Assembly (NCBI GenBank): GCA_011191985.1
Contig: DUEU01000083.1
Location: 1 to 34,958 of the forward strand
Length of the DNA: 34,958 nucleotides
Direction of reading: 5' to 3'
Origin: Dehalococcoidia bacterium
GTDB taxonomy: Bacteria > Chloroflexota > Dehalococcoidia > Dehalococcoidales > W111
How positions within the stretch are numbered: the first letter of the stretch is position 1; the number at the start of each line of letters is the position of its first letter. The position numbers and the translations under genes were made by a program. The notes under the pieces are model-generated. The model saw nothing but the letters and a program-made list of their open reading frames with translations, did no database searches and was not told the origin of the DNA. Below, in pieces: positions 14,335 to 21,942 of the stretch.

Positions 14335-15201
14335 TCATTCCTCCGTGTAGAAAGCCAGCCCAAGGGTCCCGGTACCACAAGCATAGCCCATCAGCGGGCT
14401 GAACTCGGTAAGCCAGAGCTCAACACAATCAAATTCAGCAGCCACTTTAGCCATCAGCTGCTCGGCTTCATCAAGAGCATAAGCATGCATCACGGCCACA
14501 TGAATGGGATGCCGACCTGCCTTCTCCCGAAGTATCCGGAACACGCGCTCGATGCCGTGCTCCCGACTGCGCACAGCACCCTTAAAACACAGCGCTCCCG
14601 CAGACATGGAAAGCAGCGGCCTGATATTGAGCATCGAACCAGCCTGAGATGCTATCTTGGGGATGCGCCCCGAGCGGTATACATAGCGTACAGTATCCAA
14701 AAGAACCAGGAAATTTACCTTTCCCTTCATCTCTTCCGCGGTCTTAACCACCTCGGCCAAGCTCTTCCCGGCCATCGCCTCCCTCGCCGCCGCCAGAACG
14801 ATGAAACCCTGAGCAGCGGCAGCCGCCCGCGAGTCCACCACCTCTATTGAGACTTCAGGAAGCTCATCCCCGACCTGTTCCCGGGCGATACAGGCCACGT
14901 TATACGTGGTACTCAACTTTGACGACAGGGTAATACAGAGGACATTCCGGGTTCGAGCGCCCACTTCCCGATAAGCCTTTAGATACTCCGTGGCCGAGGG
15001 AGGGGATGTATAGAAGCTCTCGGGGTCTTTCAAGAACAGCTCGTAAGCCTCGGTAGGAGTTATATCCACCCAATCGCGGTAATTCCGGTCACCGAAATGG
15101 AAATTCAGCGGGATAATCCGGATCCCGTACTCTGCCACCAGTTCCCGGGTGAGGCAGGCTATACTATCAGTAATGACCCCGACCTTATTACTACCCGCCA
15201 T
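14335..15201 (-). CDS. DegV-family fatty-acid-binding protein (FakB-like)
   Basis: DegV proteins bind a fatty acid in a deep pocket. Characterised members (FakB) present it to the kinase FakA, which makes acyl-phosphate. The 288 residues show the family's typical opening VGVITDSIACLTRELVAEYGIRIIPLNFHF. The segment FYTSPPSATEYLKAYREV carries the conserved TSxP ligand motif, and ITLSSKLSTTYNVA and EVVDSRAAAAAQGFIVL are also family-like. The C-terminal sheet has LTEFSPLMGYACGTGTLGLAFY, corresponding to the usual hGPGTxGl(A)F ending. It overlaps the HAAS-like gene by 11 bases and directly precedes plsY. This supports a role in supplying acyl-phosphate, although no FakA kinase gene is in the window. 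Confidence 0.9.
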   Translation of the reverse strand: MAGSNKVGVITDSIACLTRELVAEYGIRIIPLNFHFGDRNYRDWVDITPTEAYELFLKDPESFYTSPPSATEYLKAYREVGARTRNVLCITLSSKLSTTYNVACIAREQVGDELPEVSIEVVDSRAAAAAQGFIVLAAAREAMAGKSLAEVVKTAEEMKGKVNFLVLLDTVRYVYRSGRIPKIASQAGSMLNIRPLLSMSAGALCFKGAVRSREHGIERVFRILREKAGRHPIHVAVMHAYALDEAEQLMAKVAAEFDCVELWLTEFSPLMGYACGTGTLGLAFYTEE

Positions 15202-16090
15202 GCCTTCGCCCCCGTTCTACCAACGCCGGGCTCAACAGAAGGTTAAACATGATGACAATCAATATCAAGAAGGCGGGTAGAGTGAGCCGGCCGCCGGTAT
15301 AATAGGCAATCATGGTTAAAGTCACCAGCCCGGAGAAAATAAGCACCGAAACTTTTAACCACCGCTGCCGCAGGCGAATGAACGTAGCCGCAGTTATGCC
15401 CAGTGCCAGAAAGCTGAGCCCTATCCACGGTGCGAAATAGTAAATTCGGTCGCCCCAGTACTCAGGATAATATGCCACCGGTTCCACCGCCAGGAACCAG
15501 CCGACTATCGTTGGTACCGGCAACAGCATCAGCGAGCTGTACAGCCAGTCCCGCTTTATAGTCCGCACCGTAATGGTATACAGCAGCCATAACACCAGCG
15601 GGATGTACAGAAGAACCGCCAGCCAGGACCACCCGGTAGGGAGGTACAGCAGCAGCAGGCCGGCGGCCACTACCGGCAACAGACAGTAACCCAGCCAGGG
15701 GAAAAGCCAGGCCGGTTTACCCCGCCACCAGCCGTAAACGGCCATACCAAGAATCAGGGCAAGCACCACCAGCAGCCAACCGATACCCCGCCACCAGTTC
15801 AGAGCGAACAGCAGACCGAAAAGCAGGTGTGGTGTTGAGGCTAACAATGCCTGCCGCCAGGTTCCCTGGCTGTGAGCCTCGTATATCTGACGGGCTACCA
15901 GCTTGGCCGAGCCTAGGAGCCGCACACAGGCACTGGCGGCTTCCTCTTCGGACAGCCCCGCTTCCCTCAACTCCTGAAACCGGTCGTCAACATGCGTCTT
16001 GAGCTCGCGGATGACCTCCTGCTCTGAGGAGAGGTCAAGCCTCAGATAGTCTCTAACGACATCAAGGTAATGGCCCAGTGCCGTTGCCAC
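15191..16090 (-). CDS. HAAS/permease-prefix domain multi-pass membrane protein
   Basis: Residues 1-70 form a helical cytoplasmic module (YLDVVRDYLRLDLSSEQEVIRELKTHVDDRFQELREAGLSEEEAASACVRLLGSAKLVA) of the HAAS/permease prefix type, often found next to PadR regulators. The rest is a membrane domain with about seven hydrophobic stretches separated by short basic loops (RTIKRDW, RLRQRWLK). There is no catalytic motif. PadR-HAAS pairs are common in Gram-positive bacteria and Chloroflexota and are believed to form regulator plus membrane-sensor or effector units. The gene lies 14 bases after padR and overlaps degV by 11 bases, so it is likely co-expressed with degV-plsY. The specific function is unknown. 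Confidence 0.75.
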   Translation of the reverse strand: MATALGHYLDVVRDYLRLDLSSEQEVIRELKTHVDDRFQELREAGLSEEEAASACVRLLGSAKLVARQIYEAHSQGTWRQALLASTPHLLFGLLFALNWWRGIGWLLVVLALILGMAVYGWWRGKPAWLFPWLGYCLLPVVAAGLLLLYLPTGWSWLAVLLYIPLVLWLLYTITVRTIKRDWLYSSLMLLPVPTIVGWFLAVEPVAYYPEYWGDRIYYFAPWIGLSFLALGITAATFIRLRQRWLKVSVLIFSGLVTLTMIAYYTGGRLTLPAFLILIVIMFNLLLSPALVERGRRHGG

Positions 16091-16104
16091 ATCACTACCT
16101 CATA

Positions 16105-16440
16105 TTAAGCGTTCGCCGGCTGAATAACGAGGTTCATGGCCACCAGATAGTCCTGCCACTGGCTCCTCTTCTCCGCCAGCTTCAACAGCCCTTTTTCGGT
16201 GATATGATAGTACTTCCGCTGCTGCCCGCTGGGCAGCAGCTGCCACCCGCCGCTTATCAGGCCGGCCTCCTCCATACGGTGGAGAGCCGGATAAAGAGTA
16301 CCTTCCCTCAACCTGAAGTAGCCCTGACTTTGCTGCTCCAGTTCTTTAATAATCTGATAGCCGTACATCGGTTTCTGGCCGATCAGGGAAAGGAGCAGGG
16401 AATCTATGCTGCCTTTAATCAATGCCCGCCGGTGCGCCAT
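16105..16440 (-). CDS. PadR-family transcriptional regulator
   Basis: The 111-residue protein has the PadR winged helix: SIDSLLLSLIGQKPMYGYQIIKELEQQSQGYFRLREGTLYPALHRMEEAGLISGGWQ. It includes the signature YGYxI and the wing-region EGTLYPALHRMEEAGL. A C-terminal helix (GLLKLAEKRSQWQDYLVAMNLV) would serve dimerisation. PadR proteins are usually repressors released by a ligand. The gene is first in an operon with a HAAS membrane protein, degV and plsY. A palindrome (ACATA-C-TATGT, 16471-16481) overlapping its expected transcription start suggests autorepression. GAGGT lies 8 bases before the ATG. Confidence 0.93.
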   Translation of the reverse strand: MAHRRALIKGSIDSLLLSLIGQKPMYGYQIIKELEQQSQGYFRLREGTLYPALHRMEEAGLISGGWQLLPSGQQRKYYHITEKGLLKLAEKRSQWQDYLVAMNLVIQPANA

Positions 16441-16470
16441 TTATACTACCTCGCTTATTACAGTACCTAG

Positions 16471-16494
16471 ACATACTATGTATCAATTATAACA
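16471..16494 (-). promoter_or_regulatory. Extended -10 promoter and palindromic operator candidate for the padR operon
   Basis: On the minus strand TGTTATAAT gives an extended -10 (TATAAT 16491-16486, TG at 16494-16493) without a good -35. The perfect palindrome ACATACTATGT (16471-16481) covers the expected start near 16479. PadR proteins typically bind ATGT/ACAT-type inverted repeats, so autoregulation is a reasonable inference. Confidence 0.65.
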
Positions 16495-16590
16495 CATATT
16501 TTCCATTATTATTAAAGAAATATGAAGAAATATTTTAGTGGAGTGCAATCTGCATTCGGCTGGTACGTCACTAACCGCGTGTGTCAGCTA

Positions 16591-17835
16591 TCAGGGTGAG
16601 GGAAAGCGGCTAACAATGAGGGTACCGTTGGTACTGCCGAAACCGAAGGAATTGGAGAGTACTATGTCTACCTTTTCTTCCCGGGCTGTATTCGGCACAT
16701 AGTCAAGGTCACACTCCGGGTCAGGGGTCTGGTAATTGGCGGTGGGCGGGATGATACCTCGAACGATGGTCAGGACGCTGAATACTATCTCCAGAGCCCC
16801 GGAACCAGCCCACAGATGACCGGTCACCGACTTGTTCGCACTTACCGGTATGCGGCGGCTGTACTCACCGAAGACGCTCTTTATCGCCCGGGTTTCCGAG
16901 AGGTCATTAAGCGCGGTAGAGGTGCCGTGGGCGTTGATATAGTCGACCTTGTCGGTGGAGATGGCGGCGTCGTTAAGCGCCATTTCCATACAGGCGGCGG
17001 CTCCTTCGCCACCGGGATCGGGGGCCGTTATATGGTAGGCATCACTGTTATGCCCGTAGCCCAGCACCTCGGCATAAATCCTGGCGCCCCGCTCCAGGGC
17101 AAACTCCATCTCTTCCAAGATAACCATGGCCGCGCCCTCGCTGATAACAAAACCATCACGGTCTTTATCAAATGGCCGGCTTGCCTTTCCCGGCTCATCA
17201 TTCCTGGCCGACATAACCTTAAGGACATCCAGGCCGGCAAACACCACCGGGTTGATAGCTGCCTCCGACCCCCCGGCAATCATGACCTCGGCCTCACCCC
17301 GCTGTATAGCCTGAAAAGCATCACCGACAGCATGGGTGCCCGAAGCACAGGCAGTTACTGAGCACATGTTTGGCCCTCTGGCGCCGAAATAGATAGCGAC
17401 CTGCCCCACGGCCATGTTGCAGATAAAGGAAGGAATAAAGAAGGGTGAAATCTGGTTATAGGCACCCTTGAGCACTAGCTCCTGATTTTTCTCCAGGCTC
17501 TCCACCCCACCCATCGCCGTCCCCACCGACGTGCCAACATGGTCATTATTGGCCATGTCGATAGTCAACCCAGCATCATCCACCGCCATCTGAGCGGCGG
17601 CGATGGCGTAGTGGATAAACCGGCTGCTGCGTCTCACCAGTTTGCTGGTCATAAAATCGGTGGGATTGAAGCCGTTCACCTCCCCGGCAATCTTGGTGCG
17701 GAAAGGGCTGGCATCAAACCTGGCAACCGGGCCAATACCGGACCTACCCTGACATAACGAAAGCCAGCTGGCCTCCACACCAACCCCAAGCGGAGTTACC
17801 ACCCCCAGGCCGGTTATCACCACCCGTCTCTTCAT
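16591..17835 (-). CDS. fabF: Beta-ketoacyl-ACP synthase II
   Basis: This condensing enzyme elongates acyl-ACP with malonyl-ACP. The 414 residues begin RRVVITGLGVVTPLGVG. The catalytic triad is intact: Cys in SVTACASGTHAVG, His in NAHGTSTALND, and His in NKSVTGHLWAGSGALE with the preceding Lys. The usual GHLLGAAGA is altered to GHLWAGSGA. The C-terminal gatekeeper region reads SNSFGFGSTNGTLIVSRF, where most FabF proteins have SFGFGGHN, so serine-threonine replaces glycine-histidine next to the active site. The start is the ATG overlapping the ligase stop by one base (the GTG three bases earlier is also possible). Companions are an acyl-CoA ligase and an ATP-grasp subunit; no fatty-acid synthesis genes surround it. 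A specialised condensation role is possible. Confidence 0.9.
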   Translation of the reverse strand: MKRRVVITGLGVVTPLGVGVEASWLSLCQGRSGIGPVARFDASPFRTKIAGEVNGFNPTDFMTSKLVRRSSRFIHYAIAAAQMAVDDAGLTIDMANNDHVGTSVGTAMGGVESLEKNQELVLKGAYNQISPFFIPSFICNMAVGQVAIYFGARGPNMCSVTACASGTHAVGDAFQAIQRGEAEVMIAGGSEAAINPVVFAGLDVLKVMSARNDEPGKASRPFDKDRDGFVISEGAAMVILEEMEFALERGARIYAEVLGYGHNSDAYHITAPDPGGEGAAACMEMALNDAAISTDKVDYINAHGTSTALNDLSETRAIKSVFGEYSRRIPVSANKSVTGHLWAGSGALEIVFSVLTIVRGIIPPTANYQTPDPECDLDYVPNTAREEKVDIVLSNSFGFGSTNGTLIVSRFPSP

Positions 17836-19337
17836 CACAGCGCATCCTTGTTGATCTCGCCCGCCGCCGTTCTCGGCATGGAATCGACAAACACGAACTG
17901 CTTGGGCACCTTATAATTGGCCAGGCGGTCAAGGCACAGGCGTTTTAGTGCCAGCTCCTCAGCCACCTGCCCGTCCTGCAACTGGATGACTGCTTTGATA
18001 ATCTGCCCCCGTGCTTTATCTGGCACCCCCACCACCGCCGCCTCGGCTACACCGGGATAGCTGCGCAGAACCTCCTCTATATCACTGGGGTAGATATTCT
18101 GCCCTTTGGCATTAATCATGTCTTTATTTATACCGGTAAGAAACAGGTCACCGTTTTCATCGACCATACCAAGGTCACCGGTATAGAGCCAGCTATCCTT
18201 TATCGCCCGGGCAGTGGCCTCGGGCTGACGGTAGTACCCCGTCATTATCGGCCCTCGAACGGCGATCTCGCCCGACTGGCCCGGTGGTAGCTCCTGCCCC
18301 CTATCGTCGCATATCTTAAGCTCCCAGCCAGGCAAAGCCCGGCCCACGCAACCCGGTTTAAGGACGTCGCCGATGGCGGTACAGGTAACGTAGCCCGAGG
18401 ACTCGGTCTGGCCCCAGAAATCAACGATATCCATCTCCAGGTAACTATTGTATTTCTGGGCAATATCAAGCGGCAGCGCCGCCCCGGCGCTGCCGCACAG
18501 GCATAGCGAGCTCAAGTCGTACTTTATCCCCTCCTGCTCTACCCAGTTGACGACCATGGCATGGATAAAGGGAACCCCCATGAACATGGTCACTTTTTCC
18601 CGCTCAATCAACTCCATAAGATTGTTAATGGACAGCCCCGATAGCATGACCACCGTGCTACCTTTATATATGGAAGTAAACAGAACTACCACCAGGCCGA
18701 AGGCATGATGTAAAGGCAAGGCAAATAAGGCTACTTTATCCTTATCGGTCTGCTGAAACCCTTGGGCCGATATCTTCGCCTCAGCCACCAGATTCCCGTG
18801 AGACAACACCACCCCCCTGGGCCGGAGCGTTGGCCCCGAAGTATAGGCAATGTGCGCCGTGTCTCCGGGCGATATTGCCACCTCGGGCGGCGCCGCCGGA
18901 CCGGCGGCAAAGAGTTCTTCATAGTCGAGAAACTCGCCCCTATCGCCGGCGCCGGCCTCTACCACCTGTTCAATCGACGGCCACCCCGGTAGTAGCGAGA
19001 CTATTAGCGGTAGCAGTGAACTCTCAGTTGCTAGCAGCTTCGGCTGACAATCAGCAAAGAGGGCGGTCAACTCAGTCGGCTTATACTTGGTGTCCAGAGG
19101 AACGGCAATAGCACCAATCTTAACGATACCGAAGTAGATGGTGATGAACTCTATGCTGTTGAAAAGCAGCATGGCTACCCGGTCGCCCTTATTCACTCCT
19201 AGGTTCATCAGCGCATTGGCCACCCTGTTCGAATCTTCGTCCAGCCGGGCATAAGACAGCCTTCTTTGCCCACAGGAAATAGCTGCCTTATCCCGATACT
19301 GCCGAGCGGCTTCCCCTAACATCAATTTCAGGTTCAC
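17835..19337 (-). CDS. AMP-forming acyl-CoA ligase (ANL superfamily) with altered catalytic motifs
   Basis: The 500 residues start with GTG at 19337, overlapping the upstream stop (GTGA). The ANL fold is clear: DEDSNRVANALMNLGVNKGDRVAMLLFNSIEF, motif A5 DFWGQTESSG, A7 SWLYTGDLGMVDENGDLFLTG, and A8 NAKGQNIYPSDIEEVLRSYPGV. Two motifs deviate. The phosphate loop A3 reads AYTSGPTLRPRGVVLSHGN in place of YTSGTTGxPKGV. The C-terminal A10 segment reads PRTAAGEINKDAL, where the near-invariant catalytic Lys after Gly is Glu. The protein ends there, directly on fabF. Adenylation may be weak, or another lysine (NK) may substitute. The family normally activates carboxylates to acyl-CoA or loads a carrier. 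Substrate unknown. Confidence 0.88.
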   Translation of the reverse strand: MNLKLMLGEAARQYRDKAAISCGQRRLSYARLDEDSNRVANALMNLGVNKGDRVAMLLFNSIEFITIYFGIVKIGAIAVPLDTKYKPTELTALFADCQPKLLATESSLLPLIVSLLPGWPSIEQVVEAGAGDRGEFLDYEELFAAGPAAPPEVAISPGDTAHIAYTSGPTLRPRGVVLSHGNLVAEAKISAQGFQQTDKDKVALFALPLHHAFGLVVVLFTSIYKGSTVVMLSGLSINNLMELIEREKVTMFMGVPFIHAMVVNWVEQEGIKYDLSSLCLCGSAGAALPLDIAQKYNSYLEMDIVDFWGQTESSGYVTCTAIGDVLKPGCVGRALPGWELKICDDRGQELPPGQSGEIAVRGPIMTGYYRQPEATARAIKDSWLYTGDLGMVDENGDLFLTGINKDMINAKGQNIYPSDIEEVLRSYPGVAEAAVVGVPDKARGQIIKAVIQLQDGQVAEELALKRLCLDRLANYKVPKQFVFVDSMPRTAAGEINKDAL

Positions 19338-20041
19338 TGAGTATCATCCTCAAGTATTACCCTGGCATCCACGGCCACCGCCCCATCACTGTAGGCGAAA
19401 ATGGGGTTTATATCCAGCTCCTTTATCTCCGGCGTCGCCTCCACCAAGCGGGAGACCTTCAGCAGCAACTCCTCCAGATACGAGACATCGGCCGGCTCCT
19501 GCCCCCGGTAGCCCTCAAGCAAGGGGTAACCCTTTATCTCTCTGACCATCTCGTGGGTATCCCACCGGTTCAAGGGGACAACGCGGAAGGAAACATCCTT
19601 TAAAACTTCTACCAGTATCCCGCCAAGGCCAAACATCAGCACCGGGCCGAACTGCACATCCTTGGACATGCCGATAATCACCTCCACGCCGGGACGGGCC
19701 ATCTTCTGCACCGAAACCCCCTGGACCACCGCCTCCGGATGCCCCTGCTTAACCGCGGTGAGGATATCGTCATAGGCCCTGGCCACCTGTCTGGCTGTTC
19801 TCAATCCCAGCCTGACGCCGCCACTATCGCTCTTATGGGTAACATCGGCTGAAGCTATCTTCAAAGCTACCGGGAAAGCGAGCTTCCGGCTTATTGATAC
19901 CGCCTCCTCCCGGGATATGGCAAGGCGGGTATCATTGACCGCTATACCCGCCTGCCCCAGAAGTTCCTTGGCCTCTATCTCGGTCAACACCGTCCGCGCC
20001 TCGCCCCTGACCCGGTCTATTATCGGCTGCCTGGCTGGCAC
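19334..20041 (-). CDS. ATP-grasp (beta-type) subunit of NDP-forming acyl-CoA synthetase family
   Basis: The 235 residues start with GTG at 20041 and form a stand-alone ATP-grasp_5 domain of the ADP-forming acetyl-CoA synthetase/AcdB family. Family-like motifs are RGEARTVLTEIEAKELLGQAGI, VALKIASADVTHKSDSGGVRLGL (the KI.SxxIxHKSDxGGV signature with the phosphorylated-loop region), GVEVIIGMSKDVQFGPVLMFGLGGILVEVLKD, and the metal-site ending EIKELDINPIFAYSDG. The CoA-binding and ligase domains of the alpha part are not adjacent, so a partner must be encoded elsewhere or the protein acts alone. It is the first gene of a three-gene unit with an AMP-forming ligase and fabF. Having both an ADP-type and an AMP-type acyl-activating protein in one transcript is unusual. 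Confidence 0.88.
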   Translation of the reverse strand: MPARQPIIDRVRGEARTVLTEIEAKELLGQAGIAVNDTRLAISREEAVSISRKLAFPVALKIASADVTHKSDSGGVRLGLRTARQVARAYDDILTAVKQGHPEAVVQGVSVQKMARPGVEVIIGMSKDVQFGPVLMFGLGGILVEVLKDVSFRVVPLNRWDTHEMVREIKGYPLLEGYRGQEPADVSYLEELLLKVSRLVEATPEIKELDINPIFAYSDGAVAVDARVILEDDTQ

Positions 20042-20184
20042 TTTTTATAGCACTCCCCTTTGCCCAAACTCAAAGTCTAGTTTAGCAGCATCTGCCTCCA
20101 TTTGCAAAGCCACGCCAAAAGGCGGTCAGCAGCACGGGACGGGAAAAGGGCCGTATCAAATGCCAGCCCCCGGCCGAACAGCTA

Positions 20185-20213
20185 TTGACAAACGATAAAC
20201 ATCCCGTTTATAT
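20185..20213 (+). promoter_or_regulatory. Promoter for the trpB2 leader transcript
   Basis: TTGACA (20185-20190), a 17-base spacer, then TTATAT (20208-20213); TATATT with an 18-base spacer is equally possible. A transcript starting near 20220 would carry a leader of about 230 bases before the ATG at 20450. Confidence 0.65.
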
Positions 20214-20297
20214 TTAATAACAAACAGAAAAGGGCAAATGCCCAAGCCCTGAAGCGGAAAGAGAGTAGTTATCTTTGCGACAGAGTACATACCGGGA

Positions 20298-20395
20298 ATG
20301 ATGAGAACGGCGGTAACGGACTTCCCCACCCCTTTAGGGGGGAGGAGGTTTTCTTTTTAGGAAGACCGTTTCTCACCACCGTGTTACCGTACCAG
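20298..20395 (+). promoter_or_regulatory. Structured leader RNA candidate upstream of trpB2
   Basis: AACGGACTTCC (20315-20325) pairs with GGAAGACCGTT (20360-20370) at 10 of 11 positions and encloses a CCCC-TTTA-GGGG hairpin. A second pairing, CGGTAAC (20311-20317) with GTTACCG (20383-20389), shares three bases with the first, so the two are partly exclusive. A 20-codon ORF starting ATGATG at 20298 and ending TAG at 20360 lies across the first stem; it contains no Trp codon. I do not recognise a known riboswitch. Elsewhere in the 408-base gap (20042-20449) I see only the promoter, a small GGGCA-AA-TGCCC hairpin, and the AAAGGAGG ribosome site before ATG 20450. Confidence 0.5.
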
Positions 20396-20449
20396 CCACT
20401 AGAGATAGCAACAACCAGTCTGTAAAATCAAAAAAAGGAGGCAAAGAAT

Positions 20450-21823
20450 ATGGAGAGAGCCATGTATTTTCTAGACCAGAAGGATATGCCGACCCACTGG
20501 TACAATATCATCCCTGATTTACCCGAGCCGCTGCCACCTCTGGTCCATCCGGCTACCAAGGAACCCCTGCCAAAGGAAGGCCCCCTGCCGCCACCCCTCT
20601 TTACGGATTCGGTCAACAAGCAGGAGTTCAGCCAGGAGCGCTATATTGAAATCCCCGACGAAGTGCTGGAAGCCTATCGCACCTACCGGCCGACAGTCCT
20701 GCACCGGGCGTTTCGGCTGGAGAAGGCCCTGGACACACCAGCCAAGATTTTCTACAAATATGAAGGTACCAGCCAAGCCGGCAGCCACAAGCCCAACACA
20801 GCCATAGCCCAGGCCTACTACGCTAAAAAGGAAGGAGTCAAGCGTTTAACCACCGAGACCGGCGCTGGACAGTGGGGTAGCGCCCTCGCTTTCGGCTGCG
20901 CCTTCTTCGGTCTGGAATGCAAGGTCTACATGGTCCGGGTAAGCTACAACCAGAAGCCGTACCGCCGTATCCTGATGGAGACCTGGGGAGCCCAGGCCGT
21001 CCCCAGCCCCAGCCCGGATACCGAGGTCGGCCGCCGCTTTCTGGCAGAGAATCCCGAACACACTGGGAGCCTGGGGATTGCTATCAGTGAAGCCTGCGAG
21101 GATGCTTACGCCAACGACGATACCAAGTACACCATCGGCAGCGTCGTCAACCACGTCCTGCTCCACCAGACCATCATCGGTGAGGAGACCCGGAAGCAGA
21201 TGGAGATGGCCGATGCCTACCCGGATATTATTGTCGGCTGCATTGGTGGCGGCTCCAACTTCGCCGGCCAGTTCCTGCCCTGGATAAGGGACAAGCTAAG
21301 CGGTAAGAAGCCGGATATGCGCATTATTTGCGTTGAACCATATGCCGCCCCCACCCTGACCAAGGGGCCCTACGCCTGGGACTACGGCGATATTGCCGGT
21401 CTGGCGCCGATAGTGAGAATGTACACCCTGGGACATGATTTTATCCCGCCGCCAGTCCATGCCGGTGGTCTGCGCTATCATGGCATGGCGCCCATTATCT
21501 GCCACCTTTACAAGCTTGGCTTTGTCGAGGCCCAGGCGGTGCACCAGGTAGCTACATTCGAAGCCGGGGTTACGTTTGCCCGAACTGAAGGTATTATTAC
21601 CGCCCCGGAACCCTGCCACGACCTCAGGGTAGCCATTGACGAGGCCCTCAAGTGCAAGGAGTCAGGTGAGTCGAAGACCATCCTTATTGCCCATAGCGGG
21701 CACGGACACTTCGACCTGGCTGCCTATGACGAATACCTATCCGGCCGGCTACAGGACTATGAATACCCGGAGGAAAAGGTAAAGGAAGCCCTGAAAAACC
21801 TGCCCGAGGTGCCCGCCTTTTAA
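20450..21823 (+). CDS. trpB2: TrpB2-type tryptophan synthase beta-like PLP enzyme
   Basis: This fold-type II PLP enzyme condenses indole with serine. The 457 residues have the TrpB2 length (classical TrpB is about 400) and the extra N-terminal segment [22 protein letters not shown] typical of TrpB2. The PLP lysine lies in [19 protein letters not shown], the acidic catalytic motif in [17 protein letters not shown], and the phosphate-binding glycine loop in [23 protein letters not shown] precedes the ATG by 9 bases. No trpA or other trp gene is adjacent. This fits the view that TrpB2 enzymes work alone on free indole or serve a salvage role. The long structured leader suggests regulated expression, and a strong terminator follows, so the gene is monocistronic. 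Confidence 0.95.
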   Translation: MERAMYFLDQKDMPTHWYNIIPDLPEPLPPLVHPATKEPLPKEGPLPPPLFTDSVNKQEFSQERYIEIPDEVLEAYRTYRPTVLHRAFRLEKALDTPAKIFYKYEGTSQAGSHKPNTAIAQAYYAKKEGVKRLTTETGAGQWGSALAFGCAFFGLECKVYMVRVSYNQKPYRRILMETWGAQAVPSPSPDTEVGRRFLAENPEHTGSLGIAISEACEDAYANDDTKYTIGSVVNHVLLHQTIIGEETRKQMEMADAYPDIIVGCIGGGSNFAGQFLPWIRDKLSGKKPDMRIICVEPYAAPTLTKGPYAWDYGDIAGLAPIVRMYTLGHDFIPPPVHAGGLRYHGMAPIICHLYKLGFVEAQAVHQVATFEAGVTFARTEGIITAPEPCHDLRVAIDEALKCKESGESKTILIAHSGHGHFDLAAYDEYLSGRLQDYEYPEEKVKEALKNLPEVPAF

Positions 21824-21844
21824 CCGCCAGGTTCATAGACAGAG

Positions 21845-21871
21845 GGGCCGGGGGTATCCCCGGCCCTTTTT
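21845..21871 (+). terminator. Rho-independent terminator after trpB2
   Basis: GGGCCGGGG (21845-21853), loop GTAT, CCCCGGCCC (21858-21866), then TTTTTATTT. It is a perfect nine-base-pair GC stem. Confidence 0.95.
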
Positions 21872-21923
21872 ATTTCTGAGAAAGACCTGATATTCTTAAT
21901 AAAATCTTAATGATTTTACGTTA

Positions 21924-21932
21924 TGCTATAAT
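21924..21932 (+). promoter_or_regulatory. Extended -10 promoter of htrA, close to the start codon
   Basis: TGCTATAAT (21924-21932) is a perfect extended -10. The predicted transcript start near 21939 is about four bases before ATG 21943, and no ribosome site is visible in between. A near-leaderless mRNA is expected. The -35 region is weak. Confidence 0.7.
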
Positions 21933-21942
21933 ATAGATAGCC

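Noticed and set aside
16540-16620. Imperfect TAACCGC/GCGGCTA pairing beyond fabF as a terminator
   Set aside because: The stem has mismatches, a large loop and no T tract.
20041-20050. TGCTATAAA box just before the ATP-grasp GTG start as a promoter
   Set aside because: A transcript from it would start inside the coding sequence after GTG 20041, so the box cannot serve that start; AT content alone explains it.
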